Shown: positions 36,644-45,450 of the stretch, in pieces | How the letters are laid out: each line of letters starts with the position of its first letter | How positions within the stretch are numbered: the first letter of the stretch is position 1 | Assembly: GCA_046706185.1 (NCBI GenBank) | Contig: JBJKPR010000034.1 | Span: 1 to 64,000 of the forward strand | DNA length: 64,000 nucleotides | Source: JAJZXY01 sp046706185 | Lineage (GTDB): Archaea; Thermoplasmatota; Thermoplasmata; Sysuiplasmatales; Sysuiplasmataceae | Reading direction: 5' to 3' | Translations under genes and position numbers: made by a program | The notes under the pieces: model-generated | Databases searched by the model: none | What the model was told of the DNA's origin: nothing | Seen by the model: the letters and a program-made list of their open reading frames with translations, nothing else

Positions 36644-37732
36644 ATGACTAAATGCAGGGCTCCTGTTTTTGTAGGTGCAGAAAAGCCTCTTGAGATAAGG
36701 GAGTTTGATATCCCAGAAGTTGGCCCGGGCGAAGGGCTCGTGCGCATGGAGTTTGCAGGTATATGCGGTTCAGATGCAAGAGAATGGCACAACCCTGAAA
36801 CTGAAACACCGATGATTTTCGGTCATGAAAACGTTGGAGTGCTGGAGAAACTAGGTGAAGGGAAGAAGTATGATGCGGTTGGTCAGGAGATTTCTGAGGG
36901 AGATTACGTGGCCTTCTGCAGTGTGGCGCCATGCATGAATTGTTACACGTGTGTTGTTCTGAAAGAGTTCTCACAGTGCGAGCGGGGCATCAAGTACGGA
37001 CTCAGCCGGTGTGATTCCATTCCCTACCTGAGGGGTGGTTACGGGGAGTACGTCCATCTGATGCCGGGTGTTGGAATAGTCAAGATTCCGGGTAAGGAAT
37101 ACATTCAAAAAGCACTTCTGGCAGCTATAGGCAACAAGACATTGGTGCATGCCATACAGAGGGCAAACGGCATCACTGCCGGCGACACCGTTGTAGTCCA
37201 GGGAACCGGACCAATCGGACTGAGTGCAATTGTTCAAGCCAAGCTATGCGGCGGTCGGGTGATTGCTATCGGGGCTCCAAGCCACCGGCTAGATCTTGCT
37301 AAAAGCCTGGGGGCAATGAAGACGCTCAATATCGAGGAGCTCAAAACTCCCAAAGAGAGGGTCAAAGCGATAAACGACCTGACTGACGGCAAAGGGGCCG
37401 ATGTAGTCATAGAAGCATCCGGGGCCGCCACGGCGTGCGACGAGGCATTGCAGATGGCCAGGATAGGCGGAAAGTTCATTCTCGTTGGCATGGACATGAC
37501 AAAAAAGAGGACGATGGACCCATTCCAGGTAACAAGAAAGGGGATCCACGTTACGGGCACATATGCTGCCACTCCGACCGACCTGTACAAGGCGATGCTG
37601 GGCCTTCGAGAAGTCGAAATACCGTTCGACAGGATATTTACTCATAAGTTCCCCATGGTTGAAGCGACAGAGGGCATTCTGTCAGTCGACAGACTTGAAC
37701 CTGTCATTGGGCTGATAGACCACAGCAAGTGA
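36644..37732 (+). CDS. Zinc-dependent medium-chain alcohol/polyol dehydrogenase
   Basis: A 362-residue MDR enzyme. Catalytic zinc ligands are the Cys in AGICGSD and the His-Glu in FGHEN. The structural-zinc lobe CMNCYTCVVLKEFSQC is complete. The cofactor domain carries VVQGTGPIGLSAI around residue 185. The overall pattern is that of archaeal glucose, sorbitol or L-threonine dehydrogenases. It lies divergent from the epimerase gene and next to two organic-acid carriers. Substrate cannot be read from sequence. Confidence 0.88.
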   Translation: MTKCRAPVFVGAEKPLEIREFDIPEVGPGEGLVRMEFAGICGSDAREWHNPETETPMIFGHENVGVLEKLGEGKKYDAVGQEISEGDYVAFCSVAPCMNCYTCVVLKEFSQCERGIKYGLSRCDSIPYLRGGYGEYVHLMPGVGIVKIPGKEYIQKALLAAIGNKTLVHAIQRANGITAGDTVVVQGTGPIGLSAIVQAKLCGGRVIAIGAPSHRLDLAKSLGAMKTLNIEELKTPKERVKAINDLTDGKGADVVIEASGAATACDEALQMARIGGKFILVGMDMTKKRTMDPFQVTRKGIHVTGTYAATPTDLYKAMLGLREVEIPFDRIFTHKFPMVEATEGILSVDRLEPVIGLIDHSK

Positions 37733-37903
37733 AGCGAGGTCAGCAGTAGAAGAACTGAGTCATTCGCGTCACTTCAGATACAGAGTATTCTGCTGCCTGT
37801 TGGAGTTGCATGGGCACTCCCGCAGGCTGGCAATTCCCGCTTTCGACGCCAGTCTAGTGTTGGTGCTCTAATATTGATGCTCCAGTGCTAGATAATAGCG
37901 CGT

Positions 37904-37911
37904 TTTAAATA
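37904..37911 (+). promoter_or_regulatory. TATA box of the first tandem MHS carrier gene
   Basis: TTTAAATA centred 27 bases before the ATG at 37935. It decides that start over the upstream in-frame GTG at 37914, which would sit right after the TATA box. Confidence 0.6.
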
Positions 37912-37934
37912 TAGTGACTGAGATGGAGGGCGCC

Positions 37935-39347
37935 ATGACGAATGGGGGGTCAGCGTATGCACCAAAGACTGTGCCTTCAGCAAATGTCTCAGCTTCAGGC
38001 TCTGGTCCCGATATAAAAACTGTAACCAGGGTTGCCTTTCTGGGCGGGTTGGGAAGTTATTTTGAGTATTTCGATTTCTTCATCGCTCTGCTTGCAACAA
38101 GCATCGCTTGGCCCATAGTGTTCTTCACAGGGCTGCCTGCTGCCGCAGGGGTCGCTCTTTCACTCTTCTCCTATGCGCTGACCTTCTTTACAAGACCTGT
38201 AGGAGCTTACGTCTTCGGTCATTTCGGCGATAGGCTTGGGAGAAAACGTGTCCTTTTCATGACGCTCCTGCTAATGGGCATCGGCTCTCTGTGCATAACA
38301 CTCTTGCCAGGTGCTTCGGCATGGGGTGTGGCCGCCCCCGTACTGCTGAGCATCATAAGGCTCGTGCAGGGTTTTGGCCTCGGCGGTGAGGCTGGGGGAG
38401 CCGCCACTTGGATATTGGAGGTGGCGGCAAAGTCAAAGCACCGCGGCTTCTGGACCTCATGGGTCCAGTTCGGTTCTCCTGCGGGTCTCGCCAGTTCCGC
38501 GATATTGACAAGTTCCCTGCTTGCCTTCCAGGGGCATGCTGTCTTCGTGGACTGGGGATGGAGAATTCCTTTCCTGATTGGAGGCGTGGCTGCCGTGATC
38601 GGAGGCTTTCTCAGGTACAGGCTGATGGAGAGCCCGGTTTTCGAGAAGGTTGCCAGTTCCCACACGGTCGAAAAGTACCCTGCGAGTCAAGTGCTCAAGA
38701 AACAATGGAAGAAAGTCCTGCTCATTGCCAATGTGAATTATCCTGAGACCTTAGGCACAAGCGTCCAGGTTGTTCCTTTTGCGGTCGTATACATGGTTCA
38801 GCTTCACATGAACCCGGCCTTCGCAAGCGGCGCATCCGTTTATCTTGGACTGGGTGCTATGCTCGCGACGATACTGGTTGGGGTGCTAACCGATTATGTG
38901 GGGAGGAAGATATTCTTCATACTTTCCTGCATTGTCGGTGTAGCGCTTGCTTATCCGTTCTATATAATACTTGGATCGGCCAACGAAGCCTACATTGTCC
39001 TGCTTATGTTCGCCTGGGGTTTCGGGGTGTACCTGCAGAACGCGGTTCTGCCTGCATTCTTCTCTGAATCGTATGAAACCAGGTGGAGGTACTCAGGTGC
39101 AAGCCTGAGCATGCAGACCGGTCTCCTGTTTTCAGGGATCGTAATAGGCATAGTGCTGCCCGCGGTGCTGGCCACGAGCAAGGGGGTCTACGCCAATATC
39201 TGGCCCTCGGTAGCTGCTATAACCATCATAACAAGCCTGATTTCTCTGATCGCGTCGCTGTTCCTCAAGGAAACGAAGAACGTCGTCGTTGATGATACGT
39301 CGATTGGAGCAGTCGGGGTCAGGGAATTGGACGGGGGAGATGAATAA
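37935..39347 (+). CDS. MFS metabolite:H+ symporter (MHS type), tandem copy 1
   Basis: A 470-residue carrier. The loop signature reads FGHFGDRLGRKRV, GFGLGGEAGGAATWILEVAA marks helices 4-5, and the protein ends in an acidic tail (DGGDE). Start MTNGGSAYA. The next gene is a close paralogue with the same architecture, N-terminal sequence and tail. Two blocks of identical DNA (65 and 37 bases) show recent duplication or gene conversion. The substrate is probably a small carboxylate. Confidence 0.86.
   Translation: MTNGGSAYAPKTVPSANVSASGSGPDIKTVTRVAFLGGLGSYFEYFDFFIALLATSIAWPIVFFTGLPAAAGVALSLFSYALTFFTRPVGAYVFGHFGDRLGRKRVLFMTLLLMGIGSLCITLLPGASAWGVAAPVLLSIIRLVQGFGLGGEAGGAATWILEVAAKSKHRGFWTSWVQFGSPAGLASSAILTSSLLAFQGHAVFVDWGWRIPFLIGGVAAVIGGFLRYRLMESPVFEKVASSHTVEKYPASQVLKKQWKKVLLIANVNYPETLGTSVQVVPFAVVYMVQLHMNPAFASGASVYLGLGAMLATILVGVLTDYVGRKIFFILSCIVGVALAYPFYIILGSANEAYIVLLMFAWGFGVYLQNAVLPAFFSESYETRWRYSGASLSMQTGLLFSGIVIGIVLPAVLATSKGVYANIWPSVAAITIITSLISLIASLFLKETKNVVVDDTSIGAVGVRELDGGDE
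38028..38092 (+). repeat. 65-base block identical to the neighbouring paralogue
   Basis: These bases, encoding RVAFLGGLGSYFEYFDFFIA, are identical to 39946-40010 although flanking codons differ at many third positions. A second identical block is at 38432-38468 and 40350-40386. Confidence 0.9.
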
Positions 39348-39815
39348 GGGAGCACAACATACCTCCCAACTCCTGTGAGGGTGAAAGGCGAGCCTGCTAT
39401 TGAGTCATCGCCATCGCATGCATAAGCGGGCGGAGTCGTCAGTCGCCTGCCCCGACTGCTTTTGCCAGAAGTATTCGGAAACAGGCATCGTGGATTAGCC
39501 GCACACGGGCGTCATTCCACGATTCCAGCCTGTTTCACCCTGCAGAGTCTGCGGCTTGGATGGTTTCGTGGAATGTGATTGGCAGGTTCAGACAATATCC
39601 GAATCCATCGTGCGGAAAACGAGTGTATCCATATCCACAATACGGGCGTGATGATAGCACCAAGTGAAGACTACCGGGCTCTTTGAGTTCTGAAGATAGT
39701 GTCCTGCTGCATGTTCCTTTCGTCTGTGAGCAGAAATCATTTGACAAGTTGGAAAAGACCAGCGCGTTCGAAACCAGTAAGGTTCGGCAATTTGTATGCT
39801 ATACAATCGCGTGGT
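39348..39815. other. Gene-free gap between tandem carriers
   Basis: About 470 bases with no frame that shows a motif; several short overlapping frames are chance. There is no clear relic of another gene. Confidence 0.4.
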
Positions 39816-39823
39816 TTTAAATA
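39816..39823 (+). promoter_or_regulatory. TATA box of the second tandem MHS carrier gene
   Basis: TTTAAATA, the same octamer as in front of copy 1, centred 27-28 bases before the ATG at 39847. The identical spacing in both copies suggests the promoter was duplicated with the gene. Confidence 0.6.
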
Positions 39824-39846
39824 ACTCTATTGAGATGACGGGCGCT

Positions 39847-41265
39847 ATGCAAAATGGGGGGTCAGCGAACGCAACAGGAACAGTGTCCACTGCAAATGCC
39901 TCAACTTACGCATCCGGTTCTGGACCGAACCTGAAGGCGATCACAAGGGTTGCCTTTCTGGGCGGGTTGGGAAGTTATTTTGAGTATTTCGATTTCTTCA
40001 TCGCTCTGCTGGCTACAGGCATTGCATGGCCAGTTGTATTCTTCAGCGGAGTGTCTCCTGCTGTGGGACTTGCGCTGTCGCTGTTCTCCTATGCTCTCAC
40101 ATTCTTCACCAGGCCTGTAGGTGCCTACATATTCGGCCATTACGGTGACAGACTTGGAAGGAAATACGTCCTTTTCCTCACGCTCCTTATCATGGGCCTC
40201 GGCTCTCTCGGCATCGCATCACTGCCTGGAGTCACTGCCATAGGCGCAGCCGCTCCGATCCTGCTGAGTGTAATAAGGCTCATTCAGGGTATAGGCCTCG
40301 GCGGGGAGGCGGGAGGCGCTTCGACATGGGTTCTTGAGGTGGCAGCCAGGTCAAAGCACCGCGGCTTCTGGACCTCATGGGTCCAGGCGGGGAGTCCTGC
40401 TGGACTTGCCACTGCTGCGCTTTTGACAAGCAGCCTGCTGAGCTTCCAGGGACGAGCAGTCTTCCTTGACTGGGGATGGCGAGTCCCGTTCATCGTCGGA
40501 GGCATTGTCGCAGTGATCGGAGGCATACTGAGATACAGGCTGATGGAAAGCCCGCTATTCGAGAGGGTTGTCAAGACGCACAAGGTGGAGAGGTACCCCG
40601 CGAGCCAGGTGATCAAGAAGCAGTGGAAGAAGCTGCTTCTTCTTCTCCAGTTGAACTATCCCGAGGTTATATGCACTAGCGTAACAGTTGTACCGTTCTC
40701 TGTTCTGTTCATGATACAGATGCACGTCAGTCCCACCTTTGCGAGCGGTGCATCAGTCTACCTGGGAATTGGGGCACTGGTCGGAACAATCGTGGCTGGT
40801 ATTCTGTCAGATTACATCGGAAGGAAGATCTTCTTCATACTTGCAGGGCTTCTGGGAGCGGTGTTTGCCTATCCGTTTTTCATAGTTCTGCAGACAAGGA
40901 GCGAACCGCTGATTATCCTCCTTATGTTCGGCTGGGGCTTCATGACATACCTGGAGAATGCAGTTCTGCCTTCACTCCTCACCGAGTCGTATGAGACCAA
41001 GTGGAGGTATTCCGGCGCCAGCCTGAGTATGCAGCTGAGTATCTTCATTTCAGGGGCTGTGATCGGGTTTGTCCTGCCTGCTGTCCTGGCGACGAGCAAA
41101 GGGGTCTATGCGAACGTCTGGCCGTCCGTGGCCGGCATCACCATCGTCATGTGCCTCATTACCTTCTTTGCCGCCTTGTTCATCAAAGACACAACACACG
41201 TGATTGTGGACGACACTTCGCTTGAATCCATCCCGGCCAGAGAGGTGGAGGGGGCAGACGAGTAG
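39847..41265 (+). CDS. MFS metabolite:H+ symporter (MHS type), tandem copy 2
   Basis: A 472-residue carrier, start MQNGGSANA. The loop signature is FGHYGDRLGRKYV and GIGLGGEAGGASTWVLEVAA marks helices 4-5. The tail ends in EVEGADE, parallel to copy 1. Differences are concentrated in helices 6-8 and the N-terminal tail, so the two may differ in affinity or substrate. Each has its own TATA box and can be expressed separately. Confidence 0.86.
   Translation: MQNGGSANATGTVSTANASTYASGSGPNLKAITRVAFLGGLGSYFEYFDFFIALLATGIAWPVVFFSGVSPAVGLALSLFSYALTFFTRPVGAYIFGHYGDRLGRKYVLFLTLLIMGLGSLGIASLPGVTAIGAAAPILLSVIRLIQGIGLGGEAGGASTWVLEVAARSKHRGFWTSWVQAGSPAGLATAALLTSSLLSFQGRAVFLDWGWRVPFIVGGIVAVIGGILRYRLMESPLFERVVKTHKVERYPASQVIKKQWKKLLLLLQLNYPEVICTSVTVVPFSVLFMIQMHVSPTFASGASVYLGIGALVGTIVAGILSDYIGRKIFFILAGLLGAVFAYPFFIVLQTRSEPLIILLMFGWGFMTYLENAVLPSLLTESYETKWRYSGASLSMQLSIFISGAVIGFVLPAVLATSKGVYANVWPSVAGITIVMCLITFFAALFIKDTTHVIVDDTSLESIPAREVEGADE
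39946..40010 (+). repeat. 65-base block identical to copy 1
   Basis: Partner of 38028-38092; see that entry. The second shared block lies at 40350-40386. Confidence 0.9.
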
Positions 41266-41636
41266 AGTGACGCATCCTGAATCTCCTGCACAGATGCATG
41301 AATGAGCCTTATGCTCACAGTTGACTCGACTGAAGGGGAGCGGGCGGGCCGCATGCATCAAATCATTGATTCAGCAGCAGGCCCGCGTAACCTGCTTTGG
41401 AGGGCTACCGCACTTCCGTGCGGGTCTGCCCAACTTTCTCCGGCGTCGATTTACCGAGTCTGAGCTGCTTTACCGAACCACATCGAAGACGATCGGCACG
41501 CTCAGGTTATTGAAGCGTGAGCTGTTCCACGTGTGATGCCGCTACGTTGCTGGCTTTTGCCAGCGAATCTCTCTGGCACAGTGCTATCACAAGTCTTTTC
41601 GGCGATTGGCTCCATATAGATGTGCGGAACGGGAAT
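41266..41636. other. Gene-free gap
   Basis: The 371 bases between the second tandem carrier and the convergent nitrilase-family gene contain only short shadows; nothing is recognised. Confidence 0.4.
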
Positions 41637-42473
41637 TCAGCTCAGCCTATCAGTGACTGCATGTGAGTCCGACGCAATATCGCGATACAGGTCCGGATGC
41701 CTGTTGTCAAGGCACGGGAGCTGCCTCCTGACATCTTCTATTCGGCTCCTGGTCAGTTCAGAAGAAAGCAGGCATTCAGTCTCGGTTCCTCTTGCTATCG
41801 ACACTCCCATGGGGTCGTATATTGCAGACATCCCGGAGTATGCCCTTCCCACCTGGCCCGCAACAGCAAAGTACATTGTGTTTTCGATGGCCCTTGCCCT
41901 GCATAGGGTTGCCATCGTGTCTTCCTTGAGCGCGCCCTGCACCCAAGCGGTAGGCATCACGACGAGGTCTGCACCATTGACTGCGTACGATCGCGATACT
42001 TCCGGGAATCTCACTTCGTAGCAAACGCAGAGGCCAAAACGAAAATCCTTGATTTTACAAAGCCGGTGCAATGCTTTTCCCGAGGAAAAGATGTCTGATT
42101 CCCTATATCCAAACGCATCGTACAGGTGTGTCTTCCTGTATGACTCTTCCAGCTCGCCTTCTTTATTCAACCAGATTGTTGTGTTGTATACCGAATCGAG
42201 CTCCCTTTCGTACATGCCGACAATGACATTTGTCCCGTGTTCCCTGGCGACACGCCCAACATTCCTGATCCAGGCCGAATCGCTCATCGGCTCAGCCCTC
42301 TCGGCAACGTACTCCTTTGATCGCCCGTGACTGTAAAACATGAACATTTCAGGGAAAACAACCAAATCAGGTTCCAACTTGTCAGCTACACTCATCCACT
42401 TCTCTATCTTTTCGAGATTCTTCTGCTTGTCATCCTCACATACCAGCTGTGCGCAGCATATGTTAAGGGTCAT
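41637..42473 (-). CDS. Nitrilase-superfamily carbon-nitrogen hydrolase
   Basis: A 278-residue amidase with the complete catalytic set: Glu in VVFPEMF, Lys in YRKTHLYD and Cys in CVCYEVRFPE. The sequence style (omega-amidase/deaminated glutathione amidase branch) suggests hydrolysis of a small amide such as an alpha-ketoacid amide. The start is the ATG at 42473 (MTLNICCAQL), which puts the first strand in the usual place. A minus-strand TATA-like ATTATTATAA at about 42521-42531 lies upstream. Confidence 0.87.
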   Translation of the reverse strand: MTLNICCAQLVCEDDKQKNLEKIEKWMSVADKLEPDLVVFPEMFMFYSHGRSKEYVAERAEPMSDSAWIRNVGRVAREHGTNVIVGMYERELDSVYNTTIWLNKEGELEESYRKTHLYDAFGYRESDIFSSGKALHRLCKIKDFRFGLCVCYEVRFPEVSRSYAVNGADLVVMPTAWVQGALKEDTMATLCRARAIENTMYFAVAGQVGRAYSGMSAIYDPMGVSIARGTETECLLSSELTRSRIEDVRRQLPCLDNRHPDLYRDIASDSHAVTDRLS

Positions 42474-42784
42474 TTTCCATCACACTTTCAACAGGCTAAT
42501 CCAAGCGAAACATTCCTTGCTTATAATAATACACCGATCAGGTAATTGCCCCGCTCTGCAATGTATGTCAGGCAGGTCGCTGAACCTGAATGAATGCGAT
42601 TGTTTCGCAGAAAGATCCAACTCGCCCCATCGGCCTTTGGCCGTTCCGCCAGGCTGGGACTCTACCGGGCAGCACCCCAAAGGGTCTATTGTGACAGCAC
42701 CATTTCCTTCATGGCAGCATTTCTTTTCTTCCCTGCCCGCAAGAAGACTTTTAACCAGGGCACACCTTCTTTTTCTGTTGTTTT
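42474..42784. promoter_or_regulatory. Divergent promoter region
   Basis: The 311 bases between the nitrilase gene (minus) and the toroid gene (plus) contain a minus-strand TATA candidate at about 42521-42531 and a plus-strand one (CTTTTAACC, 42748-42756), about 33 bases before the ATG at 42785. No gene is seen. Confidence 0.4.
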
Positions 42785-43768
42785 ATGACCAAATCCGCAA
42801 TCGACTGGCTTCTCGAAAACAGTCAACCTTCGATAAAACACCTTACCCTGGTCCAGTTGCTGGATCGGCCTGCCAGGGATCCGGAAGTCAGGGCCGCTAG
42901 GAAGGCAATAACCCAGACCGGCTGGGCAAAGAAGATTCTCTCGAACCAGGATTCAGAAGGCTACTGGGCAAGCGATCGCAGCCTCTACCGCCCCAAGTAC
43001 ATTTCCACGAACTGGATGCTGCTGATATTGTCGGATCTCGGCCTGACCAAGGCTGACCCTGGAATCGATAAAGCATGTCAGCGCTGGATGAAGCTATTCT
43101 CAACCAAGGACGGCGGCTTTGCGGGTTCCAACAAGGGAGGCGCAAAGTACGGCCATGTGTGCACCACAGGCAACACAGCACGTGCGCTGGTCAAGTTCGG
43201 ATATCAAGATGATCCGAGAGTAAGGAGGGCCTTCGACTGGTTCGTAAAGTATCAGGCCGAAAAGGGAGGGTGGTCTTGCTTTGACGTCGGTACGCCCCGC
43301 AAGGGGAGAAATCTCGACTCGTGGGAGCCTCTCAGCGCCTTTGCAGTGTATCCACGTCAGAAGTGGACCAGAAGCATGAAGGCGGCGGTTGAGAAAGGTG
43401 CAGAATTCTTTCTTGAGCGGGAGCTTCACAGGCAGGGTGACAGATATGAGCCGTGGTACCGCTTCCACTATCCTGTGCACTACTACTACGACATACTGGT
43501 GGGACTCGATTTCATGACTGCTCTGGGGTACACGGAAGACAAAAGGCTGGATTATGCGGTTACGCTTCTAAGGAACAAGAGGCGTTCCGACGGGAGGTGG
43601 AACCTCGACTCTGTAAACCCTGACCTGGAGAGCCCTCAGGGCAGGTGGAACAAGGATCATCCTAGGCAGGCCACCACACCGTTTTCTCTGGAGGAAGCAG
43701 GGAAACCAAGCAAGATGGTCACGCTAACCGCGCTTAACGTCCTTAAGCGAATAGAAGAGTCTTCCTGA
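42785..43768 (+). CDS. Prenyltransferase/squalene-cyclase-like alpha-toroid protein
   Basis: A 327-residue protein of repeated helices around motifs such as NQDSEGYWASDRSLYRPK, TKDGGFAGSN, EKGGWSCFDVG and RSDGRWNLDSV, the QxxDGxW pattern of terpene-cyclase and prenyltransferase alpha/alpha toroids. No DxDD-type catalytic acid motif is evident, so activity as a cyclase is doubtful. Many archaea have such stand-alone toroids of unknown role. Start ATG 42785; no membrane segments. Confidence 0.68.
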   Translation: MTKSAIDWLLENSQPSIKHLTLVQLLDRPARDPEVRAARKAITQTGWAKKILSNQDSEGYWASDRSLYRPKYISTNWMLLILSDLGLTKADPGIDKACQRWMKLFSTKDGGFAGSNKGGAKYGHVCTTGNTARALVKFGYQDDPRVRRAFDWFVKYQAEKGGWSCFDVGTPRKGRNLDSWEPLSAFAVYPRQKWTRSMKAAVEKGAEFFLERELHRQGDRYEPWYRFHYPVHYYYDILVGLDFMTALGYTEDKRLDYAVTLLRNKRRSDGRWNLDSVNPDLESPQGRWNKDHPRQATTPFSLEEAGKPSKMVTLTALNVLKRIEESS

Positions 43769-43933
43769 CCGTATGAGTTCTCCTGAACCTTCAGGTTTAG
43801 CCTTTCGCTCGTGCCTCCCAAGAAACCGGTTCCTCCCCGGAAGGTGGCTGCAAATTCATCCGCGCCTGATACTGTGCTGAACAACCGCTAACCTTTTTGT
43901 ACGGATACGCTTTTGTTTTCTTCAGGTGAGCAG

Positions 43934-44440
43934 TTGGCCACACTTGTAAATAATATTTCGATGGAAGTTCTCCACAACACGTCTGAAAGAGCCAGAGGCA
44001 ACGGCGGTTCCATTCCTGTTGAGAAGGAGATCGTGGGCACTTTCAGCATGGAAGGCAGCCCGATGTTCGCATCCGTGCTTGATACTGGCGTTTCACGCTT
44101 TACGGTAGGATCAGATGAGCCTGTGGCACTCGGTGGAAAGGGCGTGATGCCTTCTCCGCTCACCTACATGCTGTACGGTGTCCTCGCCTGCTATACATCC
44201 ACCCTCGCAATACAGTGCGCATCAAAGGGGGTCTCCCTAGGTGAATTGAAGGTGAAAGGAACGCTTACATATGATATTGGACCCGTTGTTGTGGAGTCAG
44301 AACTGCCTATCATAAAGAAGCTGAAAATAGAGGTCACAGCCAGCAGGGACATAAGGGAAATAATCGAGCTGTCAAGAAGGAGATGCCCTGCGCTGTTCGC
44401 CATCGAGCATCCGATAGAAACTGAATTGTTGCAGTCGTAG
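43934..44440 (+). CDS. OsmC/Ohr-family peroxiredoxin-like protein
   Basis: About 168 residues with both redox Cys of the OsmC fold: VLACYTSTLA and SRRRCPALFAIEHP. The family reduces organic hydroperoxides as a dimer, or in some branches handles other thiol substrates. The TTG at 43934 follows AGGTGA at the right distance; a TTG at 43913 and an ATG at 43961 are the alternatives. It lies alone, with a PadR gene downstream. No linked regulator of OhrR type is seen. Confidence 0.8.
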   Translation: MATLVNNISMEVLHNTSERARGNGGSIPVEKEIVGTFSMEGSPMFASVLDTGVSRFTVGSDEPVALGGKGVMPSPLTYMLYGVLACYTSTLAIQCASKGVSLGELKVKGTLTYDIGPVVVESELPIIKKLKIEVTASRDIREIIELSRRRCPALFAIEHPIETELLQS

Positions 44441-44876
44441 GCCTGTTACCTCAGGTATGCGTCTTCGCCTGAAATCCGGTCTCTCCTTACCTGGTTTACG
44501 CCCCGAATTGGTGAGTGTCCCCCAGCGCGACAGCAGCATGTTAGACCATGGATTGTTTTCTGAACATCCTGATTTCTTCCACGACAATCTTCTCTACCTT
44601 GTAGTGAATTCAAGAGAACCGCTCATTATCCATATGAGCCGCACGCTTCCGTGCTCCTGCGCTTGGACGATGGCAACCTTCTTCAGGAAGATCTTTGCAA
44701 CCATCGCCTTTTTCCAGAAAGTAACCTGCCCTGATACTGTCTCTGACAGCTTCTCCTTTTCCACTATCTCCCCGCTCACCTGACAGGCATATCTTTTCTC
44801 TCCCCGCAGTGCGGCAGGAAGTTCTGGGAGCGCAGGTAACTGTGATAGGCGGTTTTGGCAAAAGGCCTAGGAAGGA
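44441..44876. other. Gene-free gap
   Basis: About 440 bases with no supported gene. A minus-strand frame at 44594-44779 (61 codons, MSGEIVEKEKL) has a purine-rich stretch before a possible internal GTG, but no recognisable motif. Confidence 0.35.
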
Positions 44877-44900
44877 TTTAATATCAAATTATGATATCAT
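44877..44900 (+). promoter_or_regulatory. TATA box with overlapping inverted repeat ahead of the PadR gene
   Basis: TTTAATAT (44877-44884) lies in a symmetric element: ATATCA, AATTA, TGATAT at 44881-44897, and ATGATATCAT at 44891-44900. Such overlap of an operator with the TATA box is what PadR proteins use for self-repression. Seen directly; function inferred. Confidence 0.55.
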
Positions 44901-44930
44901 GTTTTGTTATCGATTATTGAGGATGATTTT

Positions 44931-45266
44931 ATGGAGGAGATGACGCGTCGCCTAGAGAGCGGTCTTTTCAGACCGTACATTCTGTGGATATGTTCCAAGT
45001 CAGCGACTTCGGGCACGGATCTTCTGACCGTGGAGAGAACGCACGATCATGTCCTGAGCCCTGGCAAGCTGTATCCAGTGCTTCACCAGCTCGCCGAAGA
45101 TGGGCTGCTGCAGGAAGAAAGCAGGATTGAGCACGGAAAGGTCCACAAGTACTACAAAACAACGTCGGAGGGAATGAAATCTCTTGCCCGACTGAGGTCT
45201 GACCTGGGACCTCCAATGAAGAATTTCCTCATAGACTGGCTTATGCCAGCTGTGAGAAGCAATTGA
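44931..45266 (+). CDS. PadR-family transcriptional regulator
   Basis: A 111-residue winged-helix repressor. The helix-turn-helix region reads RPYILWICSKSATSGTDLL and the wing LSPGKLYPVLHQLAEDGLLQ. The PadR hallmark of starting helix plus wing with YPxLxxLxxxGLL is clear. There is no large C-terminal dimer domain, so it is a short form. The ATG at 44931 follows TGAGG. A palindrome covers its own promoter. A Mn/Fe transporter gene lies 184 bases downstream and could be a target. Confidence 0.82.
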   Translation: MEEMTRRLESGLFRPYILWICSKSATSGTDLLTVERTHDHVLSPGKLYPVLHQLAEDGLLQEESRIEHGKVHKYYKTTSEGMKSLARLRSDLGPPMKNFLIDWLMPAVRSN

Positions 45267-45450
45267 GGGCGATCACACTGATCATACACGGAAGATATCA
45301 TGTTAACTCTACGTCTCCCTGCTTCCGCAGGGCACCTGCTGCTCCCCTGCGCATGGCTCTCTGCACAGAGTCTGCTTACTCGCGATGCTGCAGGGCATAC
45401 CTGTGCTGGAGTTTTGCCAGCATGACTGAGTCTCAGGGAGGGTCTGGCGG

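Noticed and set aside
44594..44779. Small minus-strand frame, 61 codons
   Set aside because: Protein-like composition but no motif or convincing start; kept only as a remark.
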